The notes: generated by a model from the letters alone, not told the origin. 64,000 nt of DNA from Paraburkholderia madseniana (GCF_009690905.1 NZ_VOSW01000001.1:62001-126000); one strand, 5' to 3'. Numbered from the stretch's first letter, positions 26,420 to 34,737 are shown. A program made the numbers and translations.

Positions 26420-27897
26420 CGATGAAGATTTCCCGTAACCGCTTTGGTCGCTTTGGTCGCTTTGGCCCCCTTCGGCCGCTGGCCGTCGCGGCGCTGGCCC
26501 TGCTGGCCAGCGGTTGCATGGTCGGCCCGGACTACCACCGGCCGCAAGTCAATGTGGCCGCCACCTACTCGGAGTTGCCGGGCTGGACGCAAGCCGAGCC
26601 CGCGGCGGACAAACCGAAGGGCGACTGGTGGACAGCCTTCAACGATCCGCTGATGGACCAGCTCGAACCGCTGGTGTCGGTGTCGAACCAGACCGTGCGC
26701 GCGGACTACGCGAACTATCAGCAAGCGCTGGCAGAAGTGCGGGCGGCGCGTGCCGGCCTGTTCCCGACCATCGATGCAACCGGTTCGGGCACCAAGGCGC
26801 GTAGCTCGGTCGGCAATGCCGCCAGAGTGGTCAACTCGGCCTCGCTGGAAGGCAACGTCAGCTGGGCGCCGGATCTGTGGGGCCAGGTGCGGCGCACGAT
26901 CGAAGAAAACGCCGCGACGGCGCAATCGAGCGAAGCGACGCTCGCCAATGCGACGCTCTCCGAGCAGGTGGCGCTGGCCACGGCAATCATCCAACTGCGC
27001 ACCAGCGACGCCAATATCGACCTTCTGCAAAGGACGGTCGTGGCCTACCAGCACTTTCTGGACGTCGTGTCCGACCAGGATCAGGCGGGCACCATCCCGC
27101 CGTCCAACGTGATTAGTGCCCGTGCCCAGCTCGAGACGGCGCAGTCCAATCTGATCGCTCTTGGCGTGGCGCGCGCCCAAGACGCGCACGCGATCGCCGT
27201 GCTGGTGGGCAAGAATCCGGAAGAGCTTTCGATTACGCACAGCACCACGATGCCGACGCTGCCGGGTGTGCCCGTCGGCGTGCCGTCGACGCTGCTCGAA
27301 CGCCGGCCCGATATCGCCGCCGCCGAGCGCAAGATGGCTGCGCAAAACGCGGCAATCGGCGTGGCGGTGTCGGCGTACTACCCGGCGATTTCCCTTTCCG
27401 GGTTGGCCGGGCTCACGCAGTCGCCGTTGTCCGGTCTGTTCAATGTGGGCAACTACGTCTGGTCGCTGGGCGGCAGCGCCACCGAAACGCTTTTCGACGG
27501 CGGCTTGCGCAGCGCCGACGTCGACGCGGCAAAGGCAGCCTACGACGCGGCCGTCGCCAACTACCGGGGCACGGTGTTGACGGCGTTCCAGAACGTTGAA
27601 GACGACTTGTCCGGATTGCGAATCTTGGCCGAGCAATCGGTCGTTCTGGATACGGCTGTACAAGATGCAACCCGCGGCGCCGAGATCGCTTTCAACGAGT
27701 ACGAGGCCGGCACGGTGGACTACACGACCGTGGCGACCGCGCAGGCCACACAGTTGGCCACTCAGCAGACCGCGCTGAGTGTTCAGGAGACGCGCTTGCT
27801 GGACTCGGCGTCGCTATTCGGCGATCTGGGCGGCGGCTGGTCGGCGGACCAGTTGCATGATCCGCGGCATCCGGATAGGCAGGCAGCGTCGCAGTGA
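26416..27897 (+). CDS. Outer membrane efflux lipoprotein (NodT/OprM type)
   Basis: A TolC-like outer membrane channel of about 493 residues that completes the pump. It has a signal sequence with a lipobox (LLASGC, cysteine acylated), then MVGPDYHRPQVNVAATYSELPGW, the usual start of NodT-family mature proteins, and two repeats of the OEP coiled-coil barrel domain. GVPVGVPSTLLERRPDIAAAERKMAAQNAAIGVA is highly characteristic. The ATG at 26416 overlaps the previous stop as ATGA; a second ATG at 26422 is better spaced from GAGGG. A 9-base run repeated three times near the start encodes an FGR repeat. Confidence 0.9.
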   Translation: MTMKISRNRFGRFGRFGPLRPLAVAALALLASGCMVGPDYHRPQVNVAATYSELPGWTQAEPAADKPKGDWWTAFNDPLMDQLEPLVSVSNQTVRADYANYQQALAEVRAARAGLFPTIDATGSGTKARSSVGNAARVVNSASLEGNVSWAPDLWGQVRRTIEENAATAQSSEATLANATLSEQVALATAIIQLRTSDANIDLLQRTVVAYQHFLDVVSDQDQAGTIPPSNVISARAQLETAQSNLIALGVARAQDAHAIAVLVGKNPEELSITHSTTMPTLPGVPVGVPSTLLERRPDIAAAERKMAAQNAAIGVAVSAYYPAISLSGLAGLTQSPLSGLFNVGNYVWSLGGSATETLFDGGLRSADVDAAKAAYDAAVANYRGTVLTAFQNVEDDLSGLRILAEQSVVLDTAVQDATRGAEIAFNEYEAGTVDYTTVATAQATQLATQQTALSVQETRLLDSASLFGDLGGGWSADQLHDPRHPDRQAASQ

Positions 27898-27920
27898 GCA
27901 CCTGACAGCAGGGCCACCAT

Positions 27921-28955
27921 TCACGGCATCTCCAATGCCAGATGCTCCTGATGACGCAGCGACTCCAGAAAGTCACGCGCGCCGAAGGCTTCGCCGGCGG
28001 TGAAGACGCCTGCTCCGTGGACCCGCCCACTGACGACACGCCTGACCGCCTCAACCACCAGAGGCGCGCTGATTGCGTAGATATCCTGACCGCTTGCCGA
28101 TGCACGGCGTTCGTTGCCCCCCGACCGTACGACAACGTCGACCAGGAAGGTTTGCGCGGAGCGTCCGTTTTCGTCGACCGCGACAGGTGGCGACTCATCC
28201 GGCTCCAACAGGTCTTTAACCGCCACGGCCGTCATGTACGAGCGTATCTCGGGTGTCTCCAGATGGCGCGCGATCGTCACCGTATCTGCCATCGTGAATT
28301 CTCCAATGACCGGCTGCGTGCCGAGCGGTGCAGGGAACTGCCATTCGCCAACCGGCGCTGCGTCCGTGCGGAACGCCATCTGCCCTTTCGTAAAGACAAG
28401 GCGCCGCCCCTCTCTACGCTGCCGCGACACCTGGCCTGCCGCCCTTGTGCCGAGCGTCGGCTTCCAGCTACTGAGCCCATAGGCGATGCAGATTTCGTCC
28501 GCTGCCGTCCAATCGCCCATTGCCGCCGTGGCAAGGAGATCGCCCAAGCCGCCGAAAAATGCCATCCCCGGCACGATCACGATGCCCGCCTCGCGCGCCC
28601 GTTCAGCGTAATGCTTGAACGTATCCAGATTGGCCTCTAACTCCGCCGCGACGTCCAGATACGGAATCCGTGCACGCAACGCGGCTTCGATCACCGGCGC
28701 GGACGTACTGGCGAAAGGGCCGGCGCAATTGATCACAGCGGCCGCACCTGCAAGCGCCCGGTCGAGAGAATCCGGGTCATCTACCGACGCGGGCCGAATG
28801 TCCAGCCCGGGGTAAGCGGCGCCGAGGGCGTTCAGCTTGCTGGCATCGCGCCCGGAAAGGATAGGTCTCCAGTCACGCCTGACCAGTTCAGACACCACGA
28901 AGCGGCCGGTGTGGCCATAGGCGCCGAAGACGACCACGGTTTGATTCGACGTCAT
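27921..28955 (-). CDS. Saccharopine dehydrogenase-like NAD(P)-binding protein
   Basis: A 344-residue oxidoreductase with an N-terminal Rossmann domain: VVVFGAYGHTGRFVVSEL (dinucleotide loop), GRDASKLNALG and VINCAGPFASTSAPVIEAAL. This is the saccharopine dehydrogenase/trans-acting enoyl reductase NADP-binding superfamily, in which many members act on lipid or polyketide intermediates. No substrate is evident. It has GGAGG ahead of its ATG, and is divergent from a TetR gene with two operator palindromes between, so it is the regulated target. Confidence 0.78.
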   Translation of the reverse strand: MTSNQTVVVFGAYGHTGRFVVSELVRRDWRPILSGRDASKLNALGAAYPGLDIRPASVDDPDSLDRALAGAAAVINCAGPFASTSAPVIEAALRARIPYLDVAAELEANLDTFKHYAERAREAGIVIVPGMAFFGGLGDLLATAAMGDWTAADEICIAYGLSSWKPTLGTRAAGQVSRQRREGRRLVFTKGQMAFRTDAAPVGEWQFPAPLGTQPVIGEFTMADTVTIARHLETPEIRSYMTAVAVKDLLEPDESPPVAVDENGRSAQTFLVDVVVRSGGNERRASASGQDIYAISAPLVVEAVRRVVSGRVHGAGVFTAGEAFGARDFLESLRHQEHLALEMP

Positions 28956-29019
28956 TGCAGACCTCCAGTTGTTATGGTGTTTCTTCGAACGGGGAGACAG
29001 CAGTTTGGCAAGACAACAA

Positions 29020-29069
29020 CGCTACAGATCTGTATCTTTTTTTGAAGAGTAGAGTACAGATCTGTAGCG
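29020..29069. promoter_or_regulatory. Paired TetR operators
   Basis: Two copies of the 12-bp palindrome TACAGATCTGTA (29023-29034 and 29055-29066) lie 32 bp apart, three helical turns. The flanks mirror each other (CGC before the first copy, GCG after the second). They sit between the TetR gene at 29136 and the divergent oxidoreductase at 27921-28955 and fit the TetR mode of binding two sites in one promoter region. Confidence 0.75.
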
Positions 29070-29135
29070 TGTCAAGAGATATGTTGGTACAGTAATCGGT
29101 AAGCAGAAAGTTTCCGTCTCTCAAGAGGACTTGTC

Positions 29136-29747
29136 ATGAGCAGAGGCACACCTACCACCGCAAAAGAGGCCGGGACCACCAGTTCCGCCAGCGTCCGGGA
29201 ACGCATACTCGATACGGCGGCTGAGTTGTTCTATCGGGAAGGCGTCAGAGCAGTCGGCGTCGATCTCGTCGTCGAACGCTCAGGGGTTGCGAAGACCAGT
29301 CTCTATCGTCACTTCACGACCAAGGACGATCTTGTCGCTGCGGTGCTCGAGCGGGACGACGCGAATTATTGGGCCGATTGGGACAAGACCGCGACACGCC
29401 ACCGGAACGCCCCCAGAGATGAGCTCACGGCTCACCTCAAGTGGATCGCTCGTGATATCGCCGCACCGAAATACCGCGGCTGCCCTTTTCTCAACGTGGC
29501 AACCGAGTTTCCGGCGCCGGATCATCCCGCGCGAGTGGTGGCCCTCAGGCATAAGGTCGAGTTGCGCCGCCGTCTTGGTACGCTAGCGAAGCAAATCGGC
29601 GTTGCCCGGCCGGACAATCTGGCTAACCAGATCGCACTTCTTATCGACGGCGCCTACGTCTACGGACAGTTGGCAAACAAGGAGGCAGCGCAGCCGCTCG
29701 TGCCGGCGGCGCTTGCTCTGATCTCGGTCGCGGACAATCGTGGCTGA
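29136..29747 (+). CDS. TetR/AcrR family transcriptional regulator
   Basis: A 203-residue repressor. The N-terminal helix-turn-helix reads RILDTAAELFYREGVRAVGVDLVVERSGVAKTSLYRHFTTKDDLV, complete and canonical. The rest is a helical ligand domain with ARDIAAPKYRGCPFLNVATEF, a signature of the YdeS/HapR-like subgroup that often controls oxidoreductase or efflux genes. AAGAGGAC sits upstream of the ATG. Two perfect operators lie in the 180-base gap to the divergent oxidoreductase, so the pair is self-contained. Confidence 0.88.
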   Translation: MSRGTPTTAKEAGTTSSASVRERILDTAAELFYREGVRAVGVDLVVERSGVAKTSLYRHFTTKDDLVAAVLERDDANYWADWDKTATRHRNAPRDELTAHLKWIARDIAAPKYRGCPFLNVATEFPAPDHPARVVALRHKVELRRRLGTLAKQIGVARPDNLANQIALLIDGAYVYGQLANKEAAQPLVPAALALISVADNRG

Positions 29748-29793
29748 TCCGTGCGGGAGGCTTGGGAGAGGGGCATCAGCAATCCGAAATAGC

Positions 29794-30096
29794 TCACATC
29801 TGATTCTGGCGTTGGCATGCTCTCAGAATCTGTTGAACCGCAAATTCGTCTCTCACGCTCTGCACATTCTGCAGGACACACACGTGATACGATTTTTCGC
29901 GAGGTAAGAGCAACTCGCCGTTTCTGTAAAGCGCGTCGCACGAGCGTCTGATCGCGTCTGCCGCCACGCTGCTTTGGCTGTTCCTCAGCGATTGCAAGAT
30001 ACATTGATCGTAGTCTGGATTGTTCATGCCGAACGCCTGGGCCGAGAGCGGCGAGGCGAGCGTGATCGAGAGAAGCAGATAGGCGAGGTTGCGCAT
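29794..30096 (-). CDS. Small exported four-cysteine protein (VF_A0006-like)
   Basis: About 100 residues: an N-terminal signal (MRNLAYLLLSITLASPLSAQAFG) followed by a mature part with four cysteines in the pattern DYDQCILQSL, IRRSCDALY, YHVCVLQNV and ILRACQRQN. This two-by-two repeat of a C-x-x-x-L unit resembles the VF_A0006 family of small four-cysteine proteins, whose function is not known. The cysteines could form disulfides in the periplasm. The ATG at 30096 is chosen because the signal begins there; the ribosome site is weak. Confidence 0.6.
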   Translation of the reverse strand: MRNLAYLLLSITLASPLSAQAFGMNNPDYDQCILQSLRNSQSSVAADAIRRSCDALYRNGELLLPREKSYHVCVLQNVQSVRDEFAVQQILRACQRQNQM

Positions 30097-30299
30097 GGAT
30101 TCTGGACGAGCCGCAGAGATGAAGGCGAATAATCGTACCATCGCATTTCGATGTTCTCGACGTAATGATCGGCCGAAATCGACCTCCGAATTCACGTAGT
30201 ACTGAGCCGCGTTCGGAAGTCGTTCAGCAGTTCAGTCGCGTGTGCGGCGAGCCGATGTATATCGTCGCTGGCGAGCGTGCGTTCGAAGTGCGCGCGTAA

Positions 30300-30731
30300 T
30301 CAATGGTAGGTCGTCGTAGACGACTGCAGCTTCGTCAGCACGCCGCGCTTGAATCGGAACCAGCCTTGCGAGCTTTGCATTACGACTTCATCGCTTTGCC
30401 AGAACACGCGCTTGACCGTCATGCGCTCACCCAGGCGCTGCACAAGCGGCGGATGGTGACGAAAGTCGTACAGCACCGGGCCTGAATCAGTTTGCACGAG
30501 CATACGCGTGACGGTGTCATTTGCACTGTCGATATCATCGAAGTGCGCGAGCGTGTTCGCACCGAAGCGATCGAAAATCTCTTTGTCGAGCATCCCCACG
30601 AAATCACGGTCGACGCGCTCGAACTGCAGTTTGCCCGCGGGCGTGACGAGCGGTCCGGATTCGTTGCTTTGCGCATGAACGCAAGTCGCGAAAGAGGTGG
30701 CTGCGAGTGCAGCGAGGAATAGTCGTTTCAT
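30300..30731 (-). CDS. Exported hypothetical protein
   Basis: A 143-residue protein with an N-terminal signal (KRLFLAALAATSFATCVHAQ) and an acidic/aromatic mature domain containing FRHHPPLVQRLGERMTVKRVFWQSDEVV and GWFRFKRGVLTKL. I do not recognise the family. The charge pattern and beta-prone C-terminus suggest a small periplasmic beta domain. It is on the same strand as, and ~200 bases upstream of, the four-cysteine protein; the gap has no clear promoter. Confidence 0.6.
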   Translation of the reverse strand: MKRLFLAALAATSFATCVHAQSNESGPLVTPAGKLQFERVDRDFVGMLDKEIFDRFGANTLAHFDDIDSANDTVTRMLVQTDSGPVLYDFRHHPPLVQRLGERMTVKRVFWQSDEVVMQSSQGWFRFKRGVLTKLQSSTTTYH

Positions 30732-30863
30732 GCTTCCTTTTGGGTTCGGCGGCGTCTCCGACAACGGAGCACAATCCGCAATTTTTCTTGGGAGCATTGT
30801 CGTCAATTTTGGTCGACATGTCGAACGCTCGCATCTGGTCGAACCCAGTCCGACGGGGCGCCC

Positions 30864-31232
30864 CTAACCCACGCAAATACCTGGTACTGCGACCTTCTGG
30901 AACAGGTGCGGAGAAGCGATCGCCGATGAGGGATACGCGGTGAGCTTCGCCTTGAATTCCGGATGAGTGAACGCCGCCCGGAAGTGGGCGGTGGACTCCC
31001 ACACTGCATAGTTCAGGTACGTCGGACTTTCACCGACTGCGCGGTGAAGTTGTGTCGAAATGAAGCCGGGCTGCTGCTTCATAAACGCCGCATCGTCCTG
31101 CCAGACCTGAAGAAAAATCTGCTCGTCAGCCTTGTCTAGGGTGAAAACGTTGACAAGAACGACAGGGGCGGCGTCAGTGGCGAGTTGACGTTCGATCGGG
31201 AAAGAAGGGTCGAGTGGACGCAATTGCGGCAT
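30864..31232 (-). CDS. Antibiotic biosynthesis monooxygenase (ABM) domain protein
   Basis: A 122-residue protein with one ABM ferredoxin-like domain: VVLVNVFTLDKADEQIFLQVWQDDAAFMKQQPGFISTQLHRAV, then YLNYAVWESTAHFRAAF. Members oxidise quinone-like or aromatic substrates without cofactor, or degrade haem-like rings; the precise role cannot be inferred. A conserved start at 31232 has GGAG upstream. It is divergent from the MarR gene at 31328, with operators between, so it is the regulated gene. Confidence 0.8.
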   Translation of the reverse strand: MPQLRPLDPSFPIERQLATDAAPVVLVNVFTLDKADEQIFLQVWQDDAAFMKQQPGFISTQLHRAVGESPTYLNYAVWESTAHFRAAFTHPEFKAKLTAYPSSAIASPHLFQKVAVPGICVG

Positions 31233-31258
31233 AGTAGCTCCATCAGTTTGGTTGCATA

Positions 31259-31308
31259 ATGTCAACTTGACATGATTGATTTATAGTGCATTGACACTAT
31301 GATGTCAA
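31259..31308. promoter_or_regulatory. MarR operators
   Basis: A perfect 15-bp palindrome ATGTCAACTTGACAT (31259-31273) and a second inverted repeat TTGACA-N6-TGTCAA (31291-31308) share the half-site TTGACA/TGTCAA. They fill the short gap between the ABM gene and the MarR gene and overlap probable -35 elements, consistent with repression of both by MarR. Confidence 0.7.
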
Positions 31309-31327
31309 CTTACTTCAATGGTGACAG

Positions 31328-31804
31328 ATGCGTAAGACAAAGAGAACGCCAGCCGGCGAGACCCTGACGAGCTTCATACTCGATTTTTTCAGGCTGAATA
31401 GCCGACTTCTGACCGCGGGCGATCGCCTGGTTGCGGAACTCGGGCTCACGAGCGCCCGCTGGCAGATCCTTGGCGCAATCACCGCGGCGCAGCAGCCTCA
31501 GCCAGTCGCGTGGATCGCTCGGGACCTGGGCGCCAATCGCCAAAACGTGCAGCGAATAGTCAATGACCTGGAAGAGGAAGGGTTAGTTAGATTCGAGGTC
31601 AACCCCCACCATCGCCGCGCGCAACTTGTCGTTTTGACGGACAAGGGGAGGCAAGCATTTGACGCTGCCATGGGCCTTCAGGTCGCTTGGGTCAACCGCC
31701 TCTCTGACGGGTTATCTGTCGAGGACATCGAGGCAGCAAGCCGCGTCATGATGAGACTGCGAAAAAATCTGGAGGACAGTATGGACCCAGAAAATCTGGA
31801 GTGA
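31328..31804 (+). CDS. MarR family transcriptional regulator
   Basis: A 158-residue repressor. Winged-helix core: VAELGLTSARWQILGAITAA, then VAWIARDLGANRQNVQRIVNDLEEEGLVRFEVNPHHRRAQLVVLTDKGRQAF, the full MarR signature including the wing. Flanking helices form the dimer. It is divergent from the ABM monooxygenase; MarR-ABM pairs often respond to phenolic or quinone ligands. The C-terminal end is close to the SoxR gene on the opposite strand. Confidence 0.88.
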   Translation: MRKTKRTPAGETLTSFILDFFRLNSRLLTAGDRLVAELGLTSARWQILGAITAAQQPQPVAWIARDLGANRQNVQRIVNDLEEEGLVRFEVNPHHRRAQLVVLTDKGRQAFDAAMGLQVAWVNRLSDGLSVEDIEAASRVMMRLRKNLEDSMDPENLE

Positions 31805-31894
31805 TTGCGCGGAGGTCTTGGCGGCTGACGCATCGAGCCGTGACGACGGAGGCCGGCGTGAGCGCTTCACTAGCGAGTTATCACTGCCGCCGCA

Positions 31895-32383
31895 TCACGT
31901 CTTCTGCTTATCCGCGACATCGTCCGCCAACACAGCGCGCGAGGTGTCGCCCAACAGATATCGCGGACCGCTTCCCCGCCGTCGGGCAACATCGTCGGGA
32001 TTGTAGAGAGAACAGGACTTCAGCGAAAGGCACCCGCAACCTACGCAGGATGCAAGCTGATCGCGCAATGCAATAAGACCGTCGATGCGTTCCTGAAGCA
32101 GAGGCTGCCAGGCGCGAGAGAGACGCTGCCAATCCTGCCTGGTCGGCGTGCGTTGCCCGGGCAACGTCTCAAGGGCAGAACGAATCTCCGAAAGGTTCAA
32201 TCCGACAGCCTGTGCGGCGCGGATGAACCCTACGCGACGGAGGACCTCCCTTCGATACTGCCGATGACCACCTTCTGTTCGGGTACTGCTGATCAGCCCC
32301 TGTTCCTCATAGAAGCGGATCGCACTCGCGGCTACGCCCGAGCGTCTGGCAAGTTCACCAATTGTAATCGTCGTCTCGTTCAT
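31895..32383 (-). CDS. soxR: Redox-sensitive activator SoxR
   Basis: A 162-residue MerR-family regulator with a [2Fe-2S] cluster. The N-terminal MerR domain is ITIGELARRSGVAASAIRFYEEQGLISSTRTEGGHRQYRREVLRRV. The four cluster cysteines are C113, C116, C118 and C124 in CVGCGCLSLKSCSLYNPDD, the spacing C-x2-C-x-C-x5-C of E. coli SoxR. Oxidation by redox-cycling compounds should turn it into an activator by distorting a promoter with a 19-bp spacer. Such a promoter lies just upstream, facing the questin-oxidase-like gene at 32467. No soxS is seen, which is normal for SoxR outside enterics. Confidence 0.93.
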   Translation of the reverse strand: MNETTITIGELARRSGVAASAIRFYEEQGLISSTRTEGGHRQYRREVLRRVGFIRAAQAVGLNLSEIRSALETLPGQRTPTRQDWQRLSRAWQPLLQERIDGLIALRDQLASCVGCGCLSLKSCSLYNPDDVARRRGSGPRYLLGDTSRAVLADDVADKQKT

Positions 32384-32404
32384 GACGTTTCCACGAATTC
32401 TCTC

Positions 32405-32435
32405 TTGACTTCAAGTTTACTTGAACTTTCACAAT
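32405..32435 (+). promoter_or_regulatory. SoxR-dependent promoter with 19-bp spacer
   Basis: The -35 element TTGACT (32405-32410) and -10 CACAAT (32430-32435) are 19 bases apart, the long spacer required by SoxR. The palindrome TTCAAGT-TT-ACTTGAA (32410-32425) sits in the spacer and matches the known SoxR box core. It reads towards the gene at 32467, starting 32 bases after the -10. Confidence 0.85.
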
Positions 32436-32466
32436 GGATTCGTTCCTTTGATCGAGAGACGACAAT

Positions 32467-33480
32467 ATGCGCAAGGACCCCGTTAAGCTCAAATTGAACG
32501 AGCTTCTGGATGCAAACGCTCGCTTCGACCTGATGGCCAGAGGTACAACCAACCATTGTCCGATGGCGCTTGTCGCGTTGGCCGGGATGGGGGCGTCGCC
32601 TGCTCGACTGCAGGAATTCTTCGATATGTGGGAGCGCGAATATGCATTAAGCGCGGCGCCTGTCGACACAATCGTCAGCCGTCACGAATGGTCGCGGCAA
32701 CTCGGCAATGCCCCCGCATTCGGCGCCTTGCGCCTGTGTTTTCTAGACTGGATCGTCGAAGCCGGCGCCGTCCCGGTCATCGCGGCAGTGCTGGAAGAGG
32801 TGCCGTTCGCACCGGCAACGCAGGCCTTTCACGCGCTTATCCGCTTGGCATACGGCATCGAGGCGGTGCATCCCGGCGAAATCGCCTCCGGCCTGGCCGC
32901 GTTAATCTCGTCGCATCTGCCGATTGACGCCTGTTTCGACGGGTCCCGCACAGCAAAAAACGTCGATGCCGGGTTTGACAGCGTCGTACGTGCAATAGAC
33001 GACAGTGTTGTACAGGGCGACTCGATCACGTCACGCTTGCGCGCCGTTGCATGCGATGTGCGGTTCAGGCAGGCTGTGCTTGCGCCTCCGGTTACTGTGT
33101 CCTTACTCGACGACCTGGCGCGGGCGACGATTAGCGCCTACTGGCGCTCGCCGGACTTCACGGTGCTTCACACGGTTACTGCGACACACGCGGCTCGGAT
33201 CCTCCTGGCACAATTGTCTGACGCGTTGGCGGAACAATTGCTGCCCGGCTTGTGGATTGCGCTGTGCGCGGCGTATGCAACGGTTCGCAGGCCCGCGAAC
33301 GTTGAAATAGAGTCGCCTGACGTTGTCGTTGGCTGGGACGACGTGTGCCGGATGGCCGTGGCGTCAAACGACGATCATGTGATCAAGTTGGCGTACACGT
33401 GTCTTTGCGAGAACCGTCGCAATCCATCACCTCTTTACCTGGCGTCAGCGGCGCGCATAGTTACAGGGTTGTCTGGCTGA
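32467..33480 (+). CDS. Questin-oxidase-like (DUF4243 family) protein, SoxR target
   Basis: A 337-residue protein resembling the questin oxidase family (fungal GedK-type enzymes that cleave anthraquinone rings by Baeyer-Villiger chemistry). Supporting segments are the TNHCPMALVALAGMG motif (H30), FHALIRLAYGIEAVHPGEIASGLAAL and FTVLHTVTATHAARILL, with scattered conserved histidines. The ATG follows GAGAGAC. It is divergent from soxR and behind a canonical SoxR promoter, so quinone or redox-cycler stress should induce it. I infer a quinone/polyketide-detoxifying oxidase; the exact substrate is unknown, and bacterial members are poorly studied. Confidence 0.72.
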   Translation: MRKDPVKLKLNELLDANARFDLMARGTTNHCPMALVALAGMGASPARLQEFFDMWEREYALSAAPVDTIVSRHEWSRQLGNAPAFGALRLCFLDWIVEAGAVPVIAAVLEEVPFAPATQAFHALIRLAYGIEAVHPGEIASGLAALISSHLPIDACFDGSRTAKNVDAGFDSVVRAIDDSVVQGDSITSRLRAVACDVRFRQAVLAPPVTVSLLDDLARATISAYWRSPDFTVLHTVTATHAARILLAQLSDALAEQLLPGLWIALCAAYATVRRPANVEIESPDVVVGWDDVCRMAVASNDDHVIKLAYTCLCENRRNPSPLYLASAARIVTGLSG

Positions 33481-33629
33481 ACGCAGTCAGTTGTCGAACT
33501 ATTCCGTGCGACGAAAACGTCACCGGGAGTGCAAGTGCGTGTAAATTCGAATCCAGTGGTTTTCGACCCGCCACTGGTCTTCGAATCGGTCGTCATCGGC
33601 GTTGGTCTTATGGACTTACAGGAGCCGGT

Positions 33630-34088
33630 ATGAGCACGAAGCACAACAAAAAAGATCATCTTGAAGCCGCCGCGTCACATCACGAGCAGGCAGCGCGATT
33701 TCACCGCGGGGCGTCGCGGCATTTCGAGGCGGGTAAAGACTATGCCCACGCCGCACATCAGGCGATGATGGCCCATGGCCATACCTTGCACGCGATCGAT
33801 CAGGCACACGACGCCGGCGCACACAGCGCGAACACGCCGCCGGTCGCACCGGCATCGACCGGCTCTGGCGCAGATAACACGAACGCCGCAAAACAGCACG
33901 CAATGGCGGCCGAGCTTCACGATCAGGCGGCCCAGCATATGCGCCACGCCGTCAAGCTCTTCGATCAGGACCGTAGTGCGGTCGCCCACGATGCGCAGCT
34001 AGCGCTCACCCTTGCACTGCGCGCTTTGTCGCACGGCAACGAAGCAGCGAAACTATTTATCAAGCTCGCTCCCGTCGATGCGCCGTGA
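33630..34088 (+). CDS. His/Ala-rich protein with an internal duplication
   Basis: A 152-residue helical, hydrophilic protein (many His, Ala, Gln). The two halves repeat one unit: residues ~17-60 (HHEQAARFHRGASRHF, ending AIDQAHDA) and ~97-140 (HDQAAQHMRHAVKLFD, ending LSHGNEAA), joined by a Pro/Thr/Ser linker. No known domain. The sequence starts MSTKHNKKDHLEAA after AGGAG, so it is probably a real cytoplasmic protein. Possible roles are metal binding or stress protection, but nothing proves this. It lies downstream of the questin-oxidase-like gene by 149 bases. Confidence 0.6.
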   Translation: MSTKHNKKDHLEAAASHHEQAARFHRGASRHFEAGKDYAHAAHQAMMAHGHTLHAIDQAHDAGAHSANTPPVAPASTGSGADNTNAAKQHAMAAELHDQAAQHMRHAVKLFDQDRSAVAHDAQLALTLALRALSHGNEAAKLFIKLAPVDAP

Positions 34089-34179
34089 GTGATGTCGACC
34101 TTCGCTGCGCCGGCACCGGCGCTGATCAACACCCTGTTGTCGCGTCGCGCGGAACTACGGTCATGGGCCAGCCGTCAGG

Positions 34180-34202
34180 AGCCGCGCACGGTGTGCGCGG
34201 CT
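34180..34202. terminator. Terminator hairpin between convergent genes
   Basis: A perfect 10-bp GC-rich stem, AGCCGCGCAC / GTGCGCGGCT, with a 3-base loop. It lies between the stop at 34088 and the opposite-strand stop at 34225. Stem strength and position suit a bidirectional terminator; no T-run is present. Confidence 0.55.
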
Positions 34203-34224
34203 GAATCCAGCGTTGCGCTCGGGA

Positions 34225-34608
34225 CTAGGCCTTTCGGTCCAGCAAGTCTGCCGCAATAGACTTCGCATGCGCGACAGCCTGGTTCGGGTCTGGGAATACA
34301 CCGAGCTGTTCCCAGTGTTCTTCGACCGCGTAAGTCCCTTTCATACCGAGTGCCCTTTGCACGCGCAATTGCGCCGCGTACTTGCCGTCCTCCAGCGGTC
34401 GAGCCGTTGCAATCACCTTGTGCGGGAGACCGGATCTCTCCGGTTGAACCAACTCAACGTGACCGCCCGGCTCACCGATATCCTTTAACGCGTTCCTCGT
34501 TTTGCAGTCTGGGCAGTAGAAGCACCACCCCGCGTCCTCGTGAATGGATCTAACCTGCCCGCGGGCCAGCACGGCGCGACATTCAACGTTTTCGCAGATG
34601 AACGGCAT
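34225..34608 (-). CDS. Small zinc-ribbon-like hypothetical protein
   Basis: A 127-residue protein. The N-terminal ~40 residues hold cysteines in CENVECRAV and CFYCPDCKTRNAL, a probable zinc-binding ribbon. The rest is ARPLEDGKYAAQLRVQRA and EHWEQLGVFPDPNQAVAHAKSIAADLL, a beta-alpha unit of unknown family. The ATG is preceded by GGAG. Similar small proteins are seen in Burkholderia genomes as conserved hypotheticals; no function can be assigned. Confidence 0.6.
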   Translation of the reverse strand: MPFICENVECRAVLARGQVRSIHEDAGWCFYCPDCKTRNALKDIGEPGGHVELVQPERSGLPHKVIATARPLEDGKYAAQLRVQRALGMKGTYAVEEHWEQLGVFPDPNQAVAHAKSIAADLLDRKA

Positions 34609-34737
34609 AGCAGTCTCCGGAGTTGTTTGCGAGAAATCCTAGCATGACCGGCGACGGCCAACCATAAGCATTGTTGCCGTGCCTGTTCCGCGCGCCAGAG
34701 GCCGGGAGCCGCCCCCACCGGCGCGCCAGGAAAACCT

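Noticed and set aside
26440..26466. Three tandem 9-base repeats near the start of the outer-membrane factor gene
   Set aside because: They are in frame and simply encode a repeated FGR tripeptide ahead of the signal sequence; too short to be a functional repeat array.
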